Assembly: GCA_002794735.1 (NCBI GenBank)
Contig: NBAZ01000004.1
Span: forward strand, 1,054,001-1,118,000
Direction: 5' to 3'
DNA: 64,000 nucleotides
From: Pyrrhoderma lamaoense
Taxonomy: Eukaryota; Basidiomycota; Agaricomycetes; Hymenochaetales; Hymenochaetaceae
The notes beneath the pieces were generated by a model. That model did not search any database and had not been told where the DNA came from. It worked only from the letters and a program-made list of their open reading frames with translations. Shown here piece after piece: positions 27,933-39,880 of this stretch. Within the stretch, counting starts at the first letter, position 1, and every line of letters begins with the position of its first letter. The translations under genes and the position numbers were made by a program.

Positions 27933-30126
27933 TTAAGCAGCGACGGAGCTTCTCGAAGAGCTCCTGCTCCTGACCATCATCGAATCTTCAACGCCTCCCA
28001 TCCCAACTTGCCACCCAGGTAAACCAACCTCAGGAAGAGCGATAGGTACATCACCCATCATTGGCGATGCTCGGTGAGAAGGCTCAACGGGTGCCGAACC
28101 CCTCCTGACCATACCCACAGCTCCTACCCTCCAAGTCCAAAGGCCGCTGGTGAGGACGACCTCACGAGCCCGTTCGTGTTGAAGAACGGGTCAGTTGCAG
28201 ACTTGCGGGGAAGAGACGGTAAGGGAGGAGACATCATCCCATCCATACTCATTCCCATCATCCCATTTTGCTGTGACAAAGGAGGAGAAAGCTGTTGTTG
28301 TTGAAGAGAAACAACATCGTTCAATGGCGCATTGGGGAGTCTAATCCCTCCAACACCAGCACCAATATCTAAAGTTGACATGTGCGGTGATGAAGAGGGT
28401 GATGATGCGGGAGGGATCATGAATGAAGGCATCGACGGTGAATTGTTGTAAGAGTCTAGACCAGAGATAGAGCCCGAAGATGAGTAGATGGAGACTGTTA
28501 TTTCATATTGAGAACGCCAGATTTGCATTTCAACACAAGTTTTTTTATTGGATGAAAAAACAAAAAAATACAAATATTAGAGAGAAAGATAGAGAAAGTT
28601 TAGATCAGTCCAATTGCTCTGACACTCGAGGAGAGAATGAGTAGAAGAATAAAACACGCACCATTATCATCTAAATCACTCGACGCAGAATGTACTGATG
28701 AGTTCGAGACAGATGCCCGTCTGGAGGGCGTCGTCGTCTCAACCAGATCAAACTCCCCTTGTTCCTTCTTCACCTGTTCCTTCGGCGACGACCCCGAGTC
28801 AGGTGAAGACCCAGGACTCGACCCACCACTTCCACTTCCAGATCTCTCTCCTCCAACTTTACCATTCGCAGATCCACTACTACCACCATTAGCCGCGGCA
28901 CCATGCTTCCGAGTCTTGTTCCCCGCCCTAAGCTCATCAAACCTCTGCGGCCTAGGTCTCAGATGCGTACGCTCATACAACCCACACTTGTTACACACAA
29001 TCTTACCCGGGTTGAGTGTAGACCGTCTCCAAGAAGGAGGCTCAGTCGTATGACAATTGAAGCACCTTCGACGGAGGTATTGCGTCTCCTTCGAAGCCGC
29101 GTCGTCCGTATGCTGAATCGGGATCGCCGCATGCGGAGCCATATAGAGCGGCATCGGCAATTGACCCGCGTGACTTCCTGCTCCTCCCGCTCCCCCCGGT
29201 GCTCCGCCTCCACCACCAAGGCCAAGACCGTTTTGAGAAGAAGGACGATAGAAGATGTGCTGTGAAGGGACAATCACTTGTTGTTGTTGTTGTTGTTGTT
29301 GCTGTGCAGTCTCCTCAAGCTTGATCGCCCCGTCGTCCTGCATGTCCCTATACCCCTGGTGAGGTGATGGGCTGCAGACGTATGCTTCCTCAAGGTGCGG
29401 AGGAGTCCCAAAGTGAGGGTGTTGTTGGTGGTGGTGCATAGACATGTGGTGGGGGTGGGTTGCATGTACGAGTCCGGGCTGAGGTGAGCCAGAATCGCTG
29501 CTGCTGCTACCCATGGGGAGTGGTTCAGAATAGAAAGAAGGTTGCTGTTCGGGATAGGTGTATCTGGGTTCATCTTGGGCGAAGGAGGAAAGCATGGCTT
29601 GTTGTGAGTGGAGACCGTCATCCCTGATGGGTCTCATGGAAGGAGAAGGATAAGAGTATCGTCGTTGCATCTGAGCATGGTCGATATGAGAAGGAAGAAC
29701 AGACTGCGGTAGAGGCGCAGGAGTACTCCAATCTGAGGAAGTAGTCAGAGGAGGAGGAGAATAAGCATCGAGGTCTGAGTAATCTTGAGCGTGAAGCTCT
29801 TGTAAGAGAGAACCGGTGCTGCCATGACGGCTTGGAGTAGAAAAGTAGGGGCCGGTGGCCGACTGATGTTGTTGTTGAGAGTGAGCTGACCACATGTGAG
29901 CAGACGCCGCTGAGTCTACGTGGTGGGTGATTGGGTCAGAGTCGGATTGGGAGTAGGGAGTATAAGCGTCGTGAAAGATGGAGTTTGGTTCTATAGGATC
30001 GTAGTCCGACTTTGAGTGTACGGAATCAAAGTGCGCGTCAATGCCGAGCGAGGAACGCGGGGAAGGAGTCTGAGGAAGAGAAGAGTCTGAAGCGACAGTC
30101 ACGGCGTCGTATAAAGAGGCGTCCAT
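27933..30126 (-). CDS. GATA-type zinc-finger transcription factor; apparent frame slip near the C-terminus
   Basis: Probable DNA-binding regulator. The ATG at 30124-30126 gives MDASLYDAVTVASDSSLPQT. The N-terminal half is disordered, rich in Ser, His, Pro and Gln, with a run of nine Gln at 29278-29304. One finger follows: CFNCHTTEPPSWRRS, then NPGKIVCNKCGLYERTHLRP, then a basic tail (RPQRFDELRAGNKTRKHG). The spacing is C-X2-C-X19-C-X2-C by my count, longer than the usual 17 or 18. A 167-nt intron (28495-28661) joins SSDLDDN to VSIYSSSGSISGLDSYNN. The frame then stops after AAFGLGG, while another frame continues as VGAVGMVRRGSAPVEPSHRA to a TAA at 27933-27935. One missing G in the run at 28127-28129 would join them. 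If the slip is real, the protein ends at about 28124. Confidence 0.85.
29278..29304 (-). repeat. CAA/CAG run encoding polyglutamine in the GATA factor
   Basis: About eight ttg units then ctg on the + strand, read as nine Gln on the minus strand. Likely length-polymorphic. Confidence 0.8.
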
Positions 30127-30665
30127 GGTTGGGATCGTTGCAGCGTTGTGGACTCGAGAAATCGGGACACTTTCACGGTCACTTTTGGAGAGGTGATTAT
30201 GCCCCTCCCTTGGCTTGTTATATATTTTAGTCTATTAAAATAATTATTAAATTATATATATTTATTATTGTGAATAATAAATAGCCGATAGCCAACGCAT
30301 GTCCATACTCGGGTGTAACAGAACCAAACAAGACGCCAAACAAGTCAATCAAGATCCGGGGTCCTAGTCCCTTCCAACTCTGCCATCTCTCACTCTTTCT
30401 TCTCACCCAAACTCTCTCTCACCCACTCACTCCCTGTGACCCGTGTCACTCTCCCGCGCCGTTCGTTCGGTTCCCTAAAACTCTTTCATTTTGTTTGCAC
30501 TTGTTTACACTACCAGAGCTCTCCTCTCACTACTCGGCCTCTATCTCTCTCCCGCATATACTCGCCCTCGCCCTCGCACTGCTCTCTGCTCTACACCACA
30601 CTACACTACACTACGCCTACGCCTTCTACTACTTACTCTACGCCCCCACTTCTCCACAGCACTCC
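30127..30665. other. Intergenic: GATA promoter and ING 3' flank
   Basis: 539 bp, AT-rich near the GATA ATG and strongly pyrimidine-rich on the + strand from about 30.36 kb. No gene and no clear operator. Confidence 0.5.
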
Positions 30666-33600
30666 TTACTTCCTTCGCCCCTTCCTCCCCCCTCCACCAC
30701 CACCCAGGCTCTTCAAGCACTCATCACAATACCAGTGCTCCGGAAGCGGCGCCTTCAGTCCAACACACCCGAGATGGAACTATCACAATAACGCGTCTCT
30801 TGTCAAACACAGTTATAACACAACCATCCCAACATATCTCACTCACCCATTGGTACGGACAGCTATCGTTGTCACACCCGATCATCTGTACACACACACA
30901 CACCATGTAAATTTTTTTCTCCTCGTTAGCGCATGTTTCTTCTTAGTTAGCAATCGGCAAAAAAAAATGTAATAGAGTGTCTTTCAAAGCAAAAGCAAGG
31001 AAAAGAGTGAACGGGTAGAAATGTGAAAGAAACGAGTGAGTGATGATGATGATGAATAGGAAATAAAGAACGTCTCTTCCTTTCACTGCCTCTTTTCCCT
31101 CTGTCTGCCTTCCTGCTCCGAGGGGCTTCCCCCCCTTCGCCCCTTCAACCGGAGCCTTCCACTCTGCGTGGACTTCCTACAGAGCCGCCCGCGCTGTCGC
31201 TCTCTCTCTTTCTGTCTTCTTTCTCTATCTCGAGCCACTTCTCTATCCCTCAATTAAGCTCCCTTTGGAGCTGCAAACTCTTAACACTTACCCCTCTTCT
31301 CGCATACCCCCTCATAATGTCCGTCAACCGCGCTTCTTCAAGGCACAGCTCTCTCTCTCTCTCCTTCCCCTTCACTCCTACCCCCTCTCCATCTCTCCCT
31401 ACTCTCTCTCTATACGCAGAAGTCTCTCTCTCTCTCCTCACCTCGAGTAAAGCTTCCGCGAAACCCCCAAATTGAAGCAACACTTCCATTTCTCTTCTTT
31501 TAGACGCGCACATTTTACTACGTATACGTAGTATCTGAGATTCCCCCCACACGCAATGACGCGAGCGCATGCATATATAGGCATATGCGTATATGTATGC
31601 ACAGTTCCAGACACGGAAGTTCAAAAGGGAAAGAGACAGAGAAGATCAAAAGAAGAAGGGAGGGAAAAAAAGAAGTGTAGGTCGAAAGAAAGGAAGCAAG
31701 GTATCGAAATAGTAGAAAGAAAGAAGATTCATCCCAACCAACTCCCCCAAGAGGAAAAGATAGAAATATAAGAATATGATTTTTTATGGGTGGGTAAACG
31801 CACCTCTCCGTACGACATCTTCTGGCAATAGCAGTACAACTCCTTGTCTTCTGCATCACCTGATTCTTCCGGATCCTCAACATCCCCGTCCGCGTCGGCA
31901 TCCTGGTCACCGTCCGCGTCCTCGTCGCCGACCATGACGGCAGCAGCAGCAGCTGCGGCGGGTGTCATTCCTCGTCTTCCACCACTCCCGCCGCTGCCCC
32001 GGGAATTGGTAGTGGGAGGCATAGGCGACGGCGAAGCTTGAGCATGTTGACCAAGCCGTGACCGTCCTTGCGGAGTGTGAGCCCGAGAGTGACTCACACC
32101 GAGACTGACAGACGCAGCACCGCCGGTGTTAAGCCGTCGTCCTGTTGTAAAAGTATTATGAAAAAGAAAAAAAGAAATAGACAAACGTTAATTAGTACAC
32201 ATTGAATAACAAAACGTATAAATCAATTGTTAGTCTCCAATTGCAATGGGTCTTTGAACAATAAAGAACAGCCCGCACAACAGCCTCAACATCGATGTCG
32301 TTCATCGTTGTCATCAGAGGCGATGCAATGTCAACTTTTGAAAACGGGAGGACAACATCCCTCTCCTCTAGCCCCATCGTTTCTCATTAAGGAGACACCG
32401 CCATCCTCCGCCGTTATTGAATACAAATATGAAGGGAGTAATATGAAGGAGTAATATGTAGTAATTTGCAAAAAAGAATGGAAAAAAGGAGAGGGAGAAA
32501 ACTAATGAAAGTCGTAATATGAAATCTGATCTTGCAACTCACGTTTCTGAGATCCCTGACCGGATATGTTCAGACCTGTGGTAGATGCCGACGATGATGA
32601 GGTTGTAGCCGCAGCTACAGCAGCCAACTCGTTCGTAATCGACGCGCGTAATGACTCTTGAACTTCTCGTACAGAGCGCGCAGCTGCTGCTCCAGCTCCG
32701 ACAGTAGACGCATAGAGATTTCCACTGCCTCCAGTAGCACTGCCGGTACCATTCATTCCGCCCATTCCGCTAATACCACTCGTCATACTCGACATGCCGC
32801 CAATCCCACCTCCGACTCCGCCGCCGCCCAGAGCACTCGCAGCGGTACTGCCAGCACTAGACGGAGCTAGCGGACCGACGACATAACCTCCACGGACCTC
32901 GTATTGTTCCTGAGGTGCCTCTCCCGATAACTGTACCACGCGTGCCAAGTCATGGTCTAACCGAGCGCTCACTCGAGCGAGTGTAGCGACCAGTTGGGCA
33001 GCAATCGCAATCTTCTCGTTCGCAAGCTGGTCAAGCTCGGAATAAAGCCCTGCTACCCTGCCTGGAATGAGGGCATCCTTGGAGGAGGCTGTAGCGGTTC
33101 CATTACTCGAAGAATTGTTGTTGTTGTTATTGTTGGAGCCGGAGGTAGGAGTACCATCCTTAGGAGTGCCGTTACCATTGCTGCTGTTGTTACTACTCTT
33201 GATTGCGTGCCGGATGTACCGATTTGTATCTTTGTGGATCTCTTGTTGGATCTCTGTAAGTATATACAAGCCGACCCAGATAAGGTATAGAGATAACAGG
33301 GCGTAGAGGGGTTGAATTTCAAAAAAGAAAATAGGGTCATAGATGTCAGTCAGTTGCAAGTCAAAAGAGCATACAAGACAAAGGAGATAAAAATAAACGG
33401 GCGGATGTCATTGGCAGATGGGTGATCTCGCGCAGGCAAGAGAGAATTGAAATAAGGACTAGAGAGGTCAAGGATGATTGTGATCAAAGAGGCTGCGAAC
33501 CACGTGTGTAGCGACTAGCAGCGCCACCATGGAGGACACAAGCGCTCCGCGGGTAGAGAAAATGACATCCTTCCGTCACTCGTCACTCGACTCGAGTCCG

Positions 33601-35058
33601 TGTAATTTCGCGGAAACGAATGAATGGATTCGAGATACTGTCACGGATCTCTAACTCTCGTGGGGAAGAAAAAGAGTTATCAAGTAATAATCAAATGTAA
33701 TGGGAAGAACGTGTAAACAGGCACAAATAGATATTGAAAAGGATTAATGGAACGGGAGTTGGGTAGGCGACCGAGAACGGCGACCAGGGACAAGAGAAGA
33801 AATTGGGGAGGAGAGTGAAAAAAATTAAGGTATGAAAGAAAAAAAGTTTGTTATCCAGGTTGGGAAAGTGAAGCCGGAGGTTATATGAGAATAATAAAGG
33901 CTTATTGAACGAGCAATGGAAAGAGTGGATAAATTGTGTATATGTAAAGTATATTCATACCTTGTGCTCTTGTCTCCTTGTGCCTTATCTCGGCTAGTAA
34001 GAACTGCACTTCGTTCGGCAAGTTGTCAAGACCTTGTTAGATAGTTAGCGTTTAGCACTTCAGGAAGAGGGGTCGAAAAAGAGTGAGAAGGAGAGAGAGA
34101 GAGAAAGGCAAATTATCAGCCACAAATTGAGAGCGAGGCAAGGGATGCAGGAAGCGAGAGAGGATGAGTGTATGGCTGTATGCAAGGGAACCAGTGGGTG
34201 GCGGAGCTCGGAAGCACGGGCGTCTGAGCCAGGAACGAAAGAAGAGTAGGGAAAAAATAGAGAGAACTGAGACGAAACCGGGAAAGGGAGTCTGAAAAAA
34301 ATGGAAACAGGGGACGGTCTCCTTTTTTTTTTATTAGCACACAACTTGCGCTCGCCAAAGGAAGCGAGAGTCGAGATGACGAGAGGCGAAATACATCGAG
34401 TACGGAGAGAAGGTTTGGAAGGAAGGAAGGAGAGGATCGTCGGTTCAGCTCCTTCCCCAATCCGCCTCCCTCTCCATACTCCTCCTATCCCTCCTCCACA
34501 TCCATCCCCAGTAGGCGCCAATGACAATACAAATGGAGCGTGATATTTTCAGATTCGAAATCGAATCTCCAAAGAACACATGGCCCTTCTTAATTGAACA
34601 TATGAAATAGACAAGGAGGCAATAGGAGGTGGGGTAGGCGTTAAAGACGAACGGTTAAGCTAACGCGGCACCGAGAGGAAATAACACACAATTTAGAAAG
34701 GTGAGAAGGAAAGACAGGAACTTCTTCCAGCTTGTTCAACCCAAAAAATATTATAAAATATAAAAGTAAACGAGCTGCAAAAGAGAGAGCGTAAAAGCAC
34801 CTCCCGGCTAGGCCGGTCTTCAGGTTCACGTACTCTAGCGTCAATTTCGAGTCCGAGGCGCGGACAACGGACTTGTGGAACCAAACAGATAAAAACATAA
34901 ACTCGAGAAAGTGAGACCACGCATGATGAAACAAGATAGGGAACAGGAAAAAAAAAATAAAGATTGCAGGGCCAAAATAGAGACAAACACATACTTGAAA
35001 TAAACTCAGCGGCGAGCTGGGCAGCCTCTTCGTGGTTTCCAGCTGTGACGCTGTTCAT
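30666..35058 (-). CDS. ING-family PHD-finger chromatin protein with unusually large introns
   Basis: Reader of H3K4 methylation in a histone acetyltransferase or deacetylase complex; the yeast relatives are Yng1, Yng2 and Pho23. Exon 1 (ATG 35056-35058) encodes MNSVTAGNHEEAAQLAAEFI and joins SLDNLPNEVQFLLAEIRHKE near 34.0 kb. A third exon (about 33.26-32.54 kb) starts EIQQEIHKDTNRYIRHAIKS, carries a low-complexity Asn/Ser/Gly/Ala insert and PGRVAGLYSELDQLANEKIA. The fourth (32.15-31.81 kb) ends ELYCYCQKMSYGE. Then come MIGCDNDSCPYQW and FHLGCVGLKAPLPEHWYCDE, completing the C4HC3 PHD finger, and a basic tail GRKGRRK with TAA at 30666-30668. All joins keep frame with GT-AG sites. Introns of about 960, 700, 350 and 900 bp contrast with 50-70 nt elsewhere. 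Which ING paralogue it is cannot be settled here. Confidence 0.92.
31331..31440 (+). repeat. Pyrimidine-rich (CT)n-like stretch in an ING intron
   Basis: Repeated ctctctct blocks mixed with cccc; purine-only on the transcribed minus strand. Directly seen. Confidence 0.6.
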
Positions 35059-35948
35059 CTTTGCGTTTGTCTAATGTCTTCTTCTTTTCCTTACACTTCT
35101 TCTCTTTGTTGATCTTTTCACAGGAAATGCGATGCTTGATGGTGTTGATGACGAACGATGATGTTTTAAACCACTATCGATGCCACCACACCACGCTCAA
35201 TAAACAAAAAAAATCTCGATGATCGGAGGTGCTGAACAAATTATAAATACAAAATAAAAAAATAAAAGTGATCGACCACTCGTATTGGGCTTAGTCAAGA
35301 GATACCTTAAGCGGAGTTGGGATTTGTTTGTTTGGTTCAGATCAACAATAGTCAACTTGTCTACAAATGATTATGTCAGCGGCTTTCTTTTCATTTTCAT
35401 TTTTTTTTTTTGCGCTTCGCCTCTTTTCACTCTAAAAAAAAAGGGCCGCCCATATGTCCGTGTTTGTCAAAGAAGAGGGCTATAAAAATAAATTGAAATG
35501 GAGATATAGGAACTATATTGAACACAACACGGCCAGTCGAACGTTGTCGCCGTCGAGGGAGACACAAGGGCGAGACAGATGACGGGGGAGGAGGGAGAGG
35601 GACTTACCCCGGGGAGATGGAAGAGAAAATAGTGAATACGAGATTGAGAGAGCAAGACAGAAAGAGTTTAGGAGATAAGGGCAGGGAACATTCAAGATAG
35701 GACTAGGGCAGATTGTGTAAAGAGAAAGGAAAGAACGCATGTCCTTCTGGGTGGCTGTGAGCTGTACCCTAGGGCCACTTTACTGACTAGTCCCAAACGA
35801 GCCCGGGCTTGTTTGTTTGAGGGGGCTTAGTAAACCAGAGCTTGTCACTTCCTCTTATGGCATGTCACGCATTTCGAGAGGAGCACTCCCTGGGGTCCTC
35901 TATTAGGACTAGGAGACTAGGATGTGCACAGCGAGAAGGCAGCATCCG

Positions 35949-35992
35949 ACGCATCCCATCCCATCCCATCCCGTCCCAACCTATCCCGTCCA
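35949..35992 (+). repeat. Degenerate (TCCCA)n tandem repeat
   Basis: Repeats of atccc / gtccc, about seven to eight units with variants. Confidence 0.65.
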
Positions 35993-37374
35993 CCAAGTCT
36001 TTGGTTACCAGACGCAGGCAGGGTGTGACTCAACCCCAGCGCGCGCTCTCGTCCCCCTCCCGGTTTTCCGCTTTCATTTGAGCTCACTCTCTCTGGGGCC
36101 ACTCTTCCGTTTATAAAACTCCCGTCTTCTCTCTAGTCCGAGTCGTAACTGAGCTCTGATCTCGATCACCTCTACTCCATACCCTCAATCCCCTTCTCTC
36201 TCTCTCTAAATAAACACCACCCTCTCTGTTCATGAGCAGAGAGTGTAAAGTCGTCACTATTGCCTCTTTCACTCAACACAGACAAACAAACAAAACACAG
36301 GGATCCCCCCGCGCTCATACGTCCTTTCTCGGCTATTCCTCCCCGTCACAATCTCAAGTTCCAAGTCCAAGGCTCCAAGCACACATAAAACCCCTCCCCC
36401 CTGATAAATAACCCAAACAAAACAAAATAAAATATAAAATCATAATAAACGTCTTCTTCTTTCACCCGCGCGGGAATACGTTAAGAAATCGAGACGGGGG
36501 TTGAACCTTATTTTTCTCTCTCTTTTTTATCATTTATTACTATAGCATTCATTATCTTTAAATATAATAAATAGTCTTATGATTGTGAACTTCTCGGAGT
36601 TATGCCCTAATCCATATATGCAAATAACCTGCCCCCTCCCCCTCGACTTGGACTAGTGGACTAGTTCGTCTGCACTGCACTCCCCACTCGGCATCGTATC
36701 GTGAAATCACACCACCAAACACCACCCTTCGTAGCGGGTAAAATATGTACAGTTATGTACATGGTGTTATTGGCAACCAGTGAACAAACAAGAAAACAAG
36801 TGTTTGTTTTGGTGATAATGTAGCTAATGTATCCGACATAAATAAAAGAAATGAAAGAATGACAGAAAAAGAGAGAGAGAATCTAGTGTCTTAGAATTGG
36901 TCCGGAATTGAAATTGGAATTGGAGGATATGATCATGATGGAGGTGGAGTGGAGATGGAAGTAAGTCTTCTCTTTTTTAAAAAAAAAACGGTTTTTTGTA
37001 ACAATATAAGAGTTATCGTTTACCGTCAAAACAGCTTGCTCGAGTTTTAAAGATTATAATAATCCCCAGACATCACCAATATCAACATTAAGAACTTCCC
37101 AAGTTCCTTAGTGGTTTAGTGCTTTGATGTAAAAAATTAAACTCTTCCTACTCCTTCGTTCCATCATCTAATGATCCAATGATCTATCTCCAAATTGCAT
37201 TTTCTTGGTGGGTAAACAGCGAAGGAAGAGAGGAAGAAAGGAAGGAAGGTAGGGTACCTAATATATGGACTTCCAAAGTTCCTTCTCTGCTTCTTCTCTC
37301 GAGATGGCGAGAGAGGGGGATGGTGTTGTGTATGGGTGGTGGGGATGCTTCCAATCCGAAATGCTGTGCTCCCC

Positions 37375-37421
37375 CCTACCTACTTATTTACCTACTTACT
37401 TACTTACCTACCTATCTAATT
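37375..37421 (+). repeat. (CTAC/CTTA)n tetranucleotide repeat
   Basis: About eleven tetranucleotide units alternating ctac, ctta and ttta. Confidence 0.75.
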
Positions 37422-39880
37422 TAATTACCTTGGAATTTTGCTCAAATCTAAGACTAGTAGGAGAAGAACAGTTACCCTACCTATGTACCGCGGCGCCTAC
37501 GACTTTGACTTTGATGAAGAGGAACTTTAGGGAATTTGTAAAAGTAAATAGTTTGAATTTGTAGTATTCTAAGATCTTTTATTTTCTTTCTTTTTTTTGT
37601 GTTTTGTGTTGTGTGTTGTGTTATGTGTGGCGTGTGGTGATGAACATTTCCCCCTTCCCCGATTGCATACACTCTGAACTCTATTCTATTTCTCTTTTTC
37701 CTTTTTTCCTTTTTCTTTCTTTAGCCTTTCCTCTAGCTCCCACCTTCCGCTCTCACTTTTCCGTTTTTAACTATAACTTATCTCTTGACACAACTATTTA
37801 TTTTATAATTCACTGATTACGAACTCAAGATCCATCCATCCATCCAAATAGGACAAATCAACCCCAAAAAAAGAAAAACACGAGAGCCCCCTCCCCCTTC
37901 CCCGAGAGGCCCGCGAGCGTCAATCTGACGAAAACCACTCGTTTCACTTCGTATCTTCTTTTTTTTTTTAGGGGGGAGGGGGAGGGGAACAGATGCTGTG
38001 CCGCAGTCTTGACGTGAACGAGATCCAACCAGGTGGTGGATCAAAGAAGTAGATCAGAGGAGAAGTGGAAGTGTAGCAGACGTAAAGGGCCTGTCGAGAA
38101 CCACTACCACCATAGTCCCCTTCCACGAGAACGAGACAAAGGAAGAAAGGTATTGATGGGCTATGAAAAGGGATTTGAATATCAGCGAACAGAGAAGGCG
38201 CTGACGAACCATCATCCACAAGGGCGCAAACTTGACATTAAAAAAGAGAAAAGATAAAGAATCATGTGTGACATGTACATGTACATAACTCAAAGAAGCG
38301 ATCAAACTACGAGAGAGAGAGATGAGAGATTCGTGGGTTGGACGATTCCTGAGATTTGTGGACAAAAAAAAGGCAGTTGCCGTAGTGGAAGCTCTAATAT
38401 GAAACGTTTTGTTTGCAAGAAGAGGGGGGCGACGTTCATTTATTGGACCAGGAACCAATAATAATGATAATTTATAATTTCATTTTTCTGCGGGAAAAAA
38501 TATAGAAACTTAAAAATAAGAAAAAAGAGTTTGTGAATGTGAACCTGAGAGCGAAGTTGGACACCCTGTAACGATAGTAAAATTCATTAGACAGCCTCGG
38601 AATGAGAGGAAACGATGGTCGGGATATGCAATGTGAGGCGGTATCTCGCTCGTCTTGAAATCACTTACAGGACCGTTGTCACTCGGATTCCCAGGCACTT
38701 GGGACGAAAGCCACAGGAAATAGCCAGATCGAGCGAGGATTTTTTTCTTTTTTGTTGTTGGCAAAGAAGCTTCTTTGTTACCAATCCGAATCGGTCGACT
38801 GATCGTTAGCCGATGGGAGCGCATGCTTCAATAAAATTGTGATTCACAGGGCTTGGGAGGGGGGAGAAGTTCGTCATTCTACTCGATGTGGTTAATCGGA
38901 CTCAAATTGAAAAGCCAAACTAAAATGAAATAACCTACGATAGCAACGGACAAAGATTGGGAACGCACTTCGACCCCCAGTTCCCGACTATACGAGTTCA
39001 ATAAACTGTTATTGGACTAGACCCCATGCGAAGCGCATATTTCTTGAGAACCCCGTCTAGTGTTTGCCTCTATCATCCCGTCCCAACGGATATTAGCTCG
39101 AGGATCAAGTTGGAATATGCTTCCATTACTAGTTGATAAAAAAGAAACTTCGACTACCCCCATAGTTGAATATTTGTAAATTTAAGATTTACGGTCGCAT
39201 AAGCAGGAGATCATTGCAAACACCGAGGCATAATATACTCTGTGCTGTGGCGTTTTGTTAATATCATCCACTTAAGAGCAGTAGCGCCCTTTTGGATTCT
39301 GAAACGTATTTTGATTTCAGCTATTTTGGATCAGGAATGGTTGTTTCTAATTTTGACACCGAACCCTTGCTGAGGAACTTTGAAAGTCCCTTGGCACAAA
39401 TGAGGTGCAAAACCTTCCTGGACAACTTCCTGCCCTGGATCTGTAGTATAGTTGCGCCGAGAGTGAAATGTGATCAGTTAGTGAGATGAGTATATCGATT
39501 GAGCGTGTAAATGTCATCTTTGCATCGCATAAACGTATGCACACATGTACTATTATACACTGCAATGCCAGTTCGTCCATGCATCCGCAGAAATTTGAAG
39601 TTTGACACACACGCCAGTGTAATTGCAACTTCTCGTATACCCCCTTTGATTGAGACGAAAGGACAAATAATCATAATGGGTTCACTAAACCCGTGGAAGA
39701 TTCTGGCCAAAGTTCTCGAAAGGGGGGACTTTTGCCCGCATGACACGAATGAAGTAAGCAGATCCCTCACAAGCGCCGCCACTCCCTCCCTAGTACACGG
39801 GCAACACGCACATCGACGACGACAGCGACAAAAAGCTTCCCAAACTCGAAGCCGCAAAGCGGCGCGCTTCACGCTGCACA

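Larger units (their letters stand above)
35059..39880. other. 4.8-kb gene-poor block between ING and the TRP-like gene
   Basis: No supported exon on either strand. It is low complexity, with pyrimidine-rich patches near 36.0-36.3 and 37.6-37.8 kb, homopolymers and short tandem repeats. It would hold the upstream regions of two divergent genes. The longest open frames (39.5-39.9 and 38.05-38.46 kb) show no family motif and no splice-consistent extension. Confidence 0.55.

Noticed and set aside
34060..34540. Open frames of 80-155 codons near 34.1-34.5 kb
   Set aside because: They lie in the first ING intron and read as low-complexity Ser/Leu/Pro sequence.
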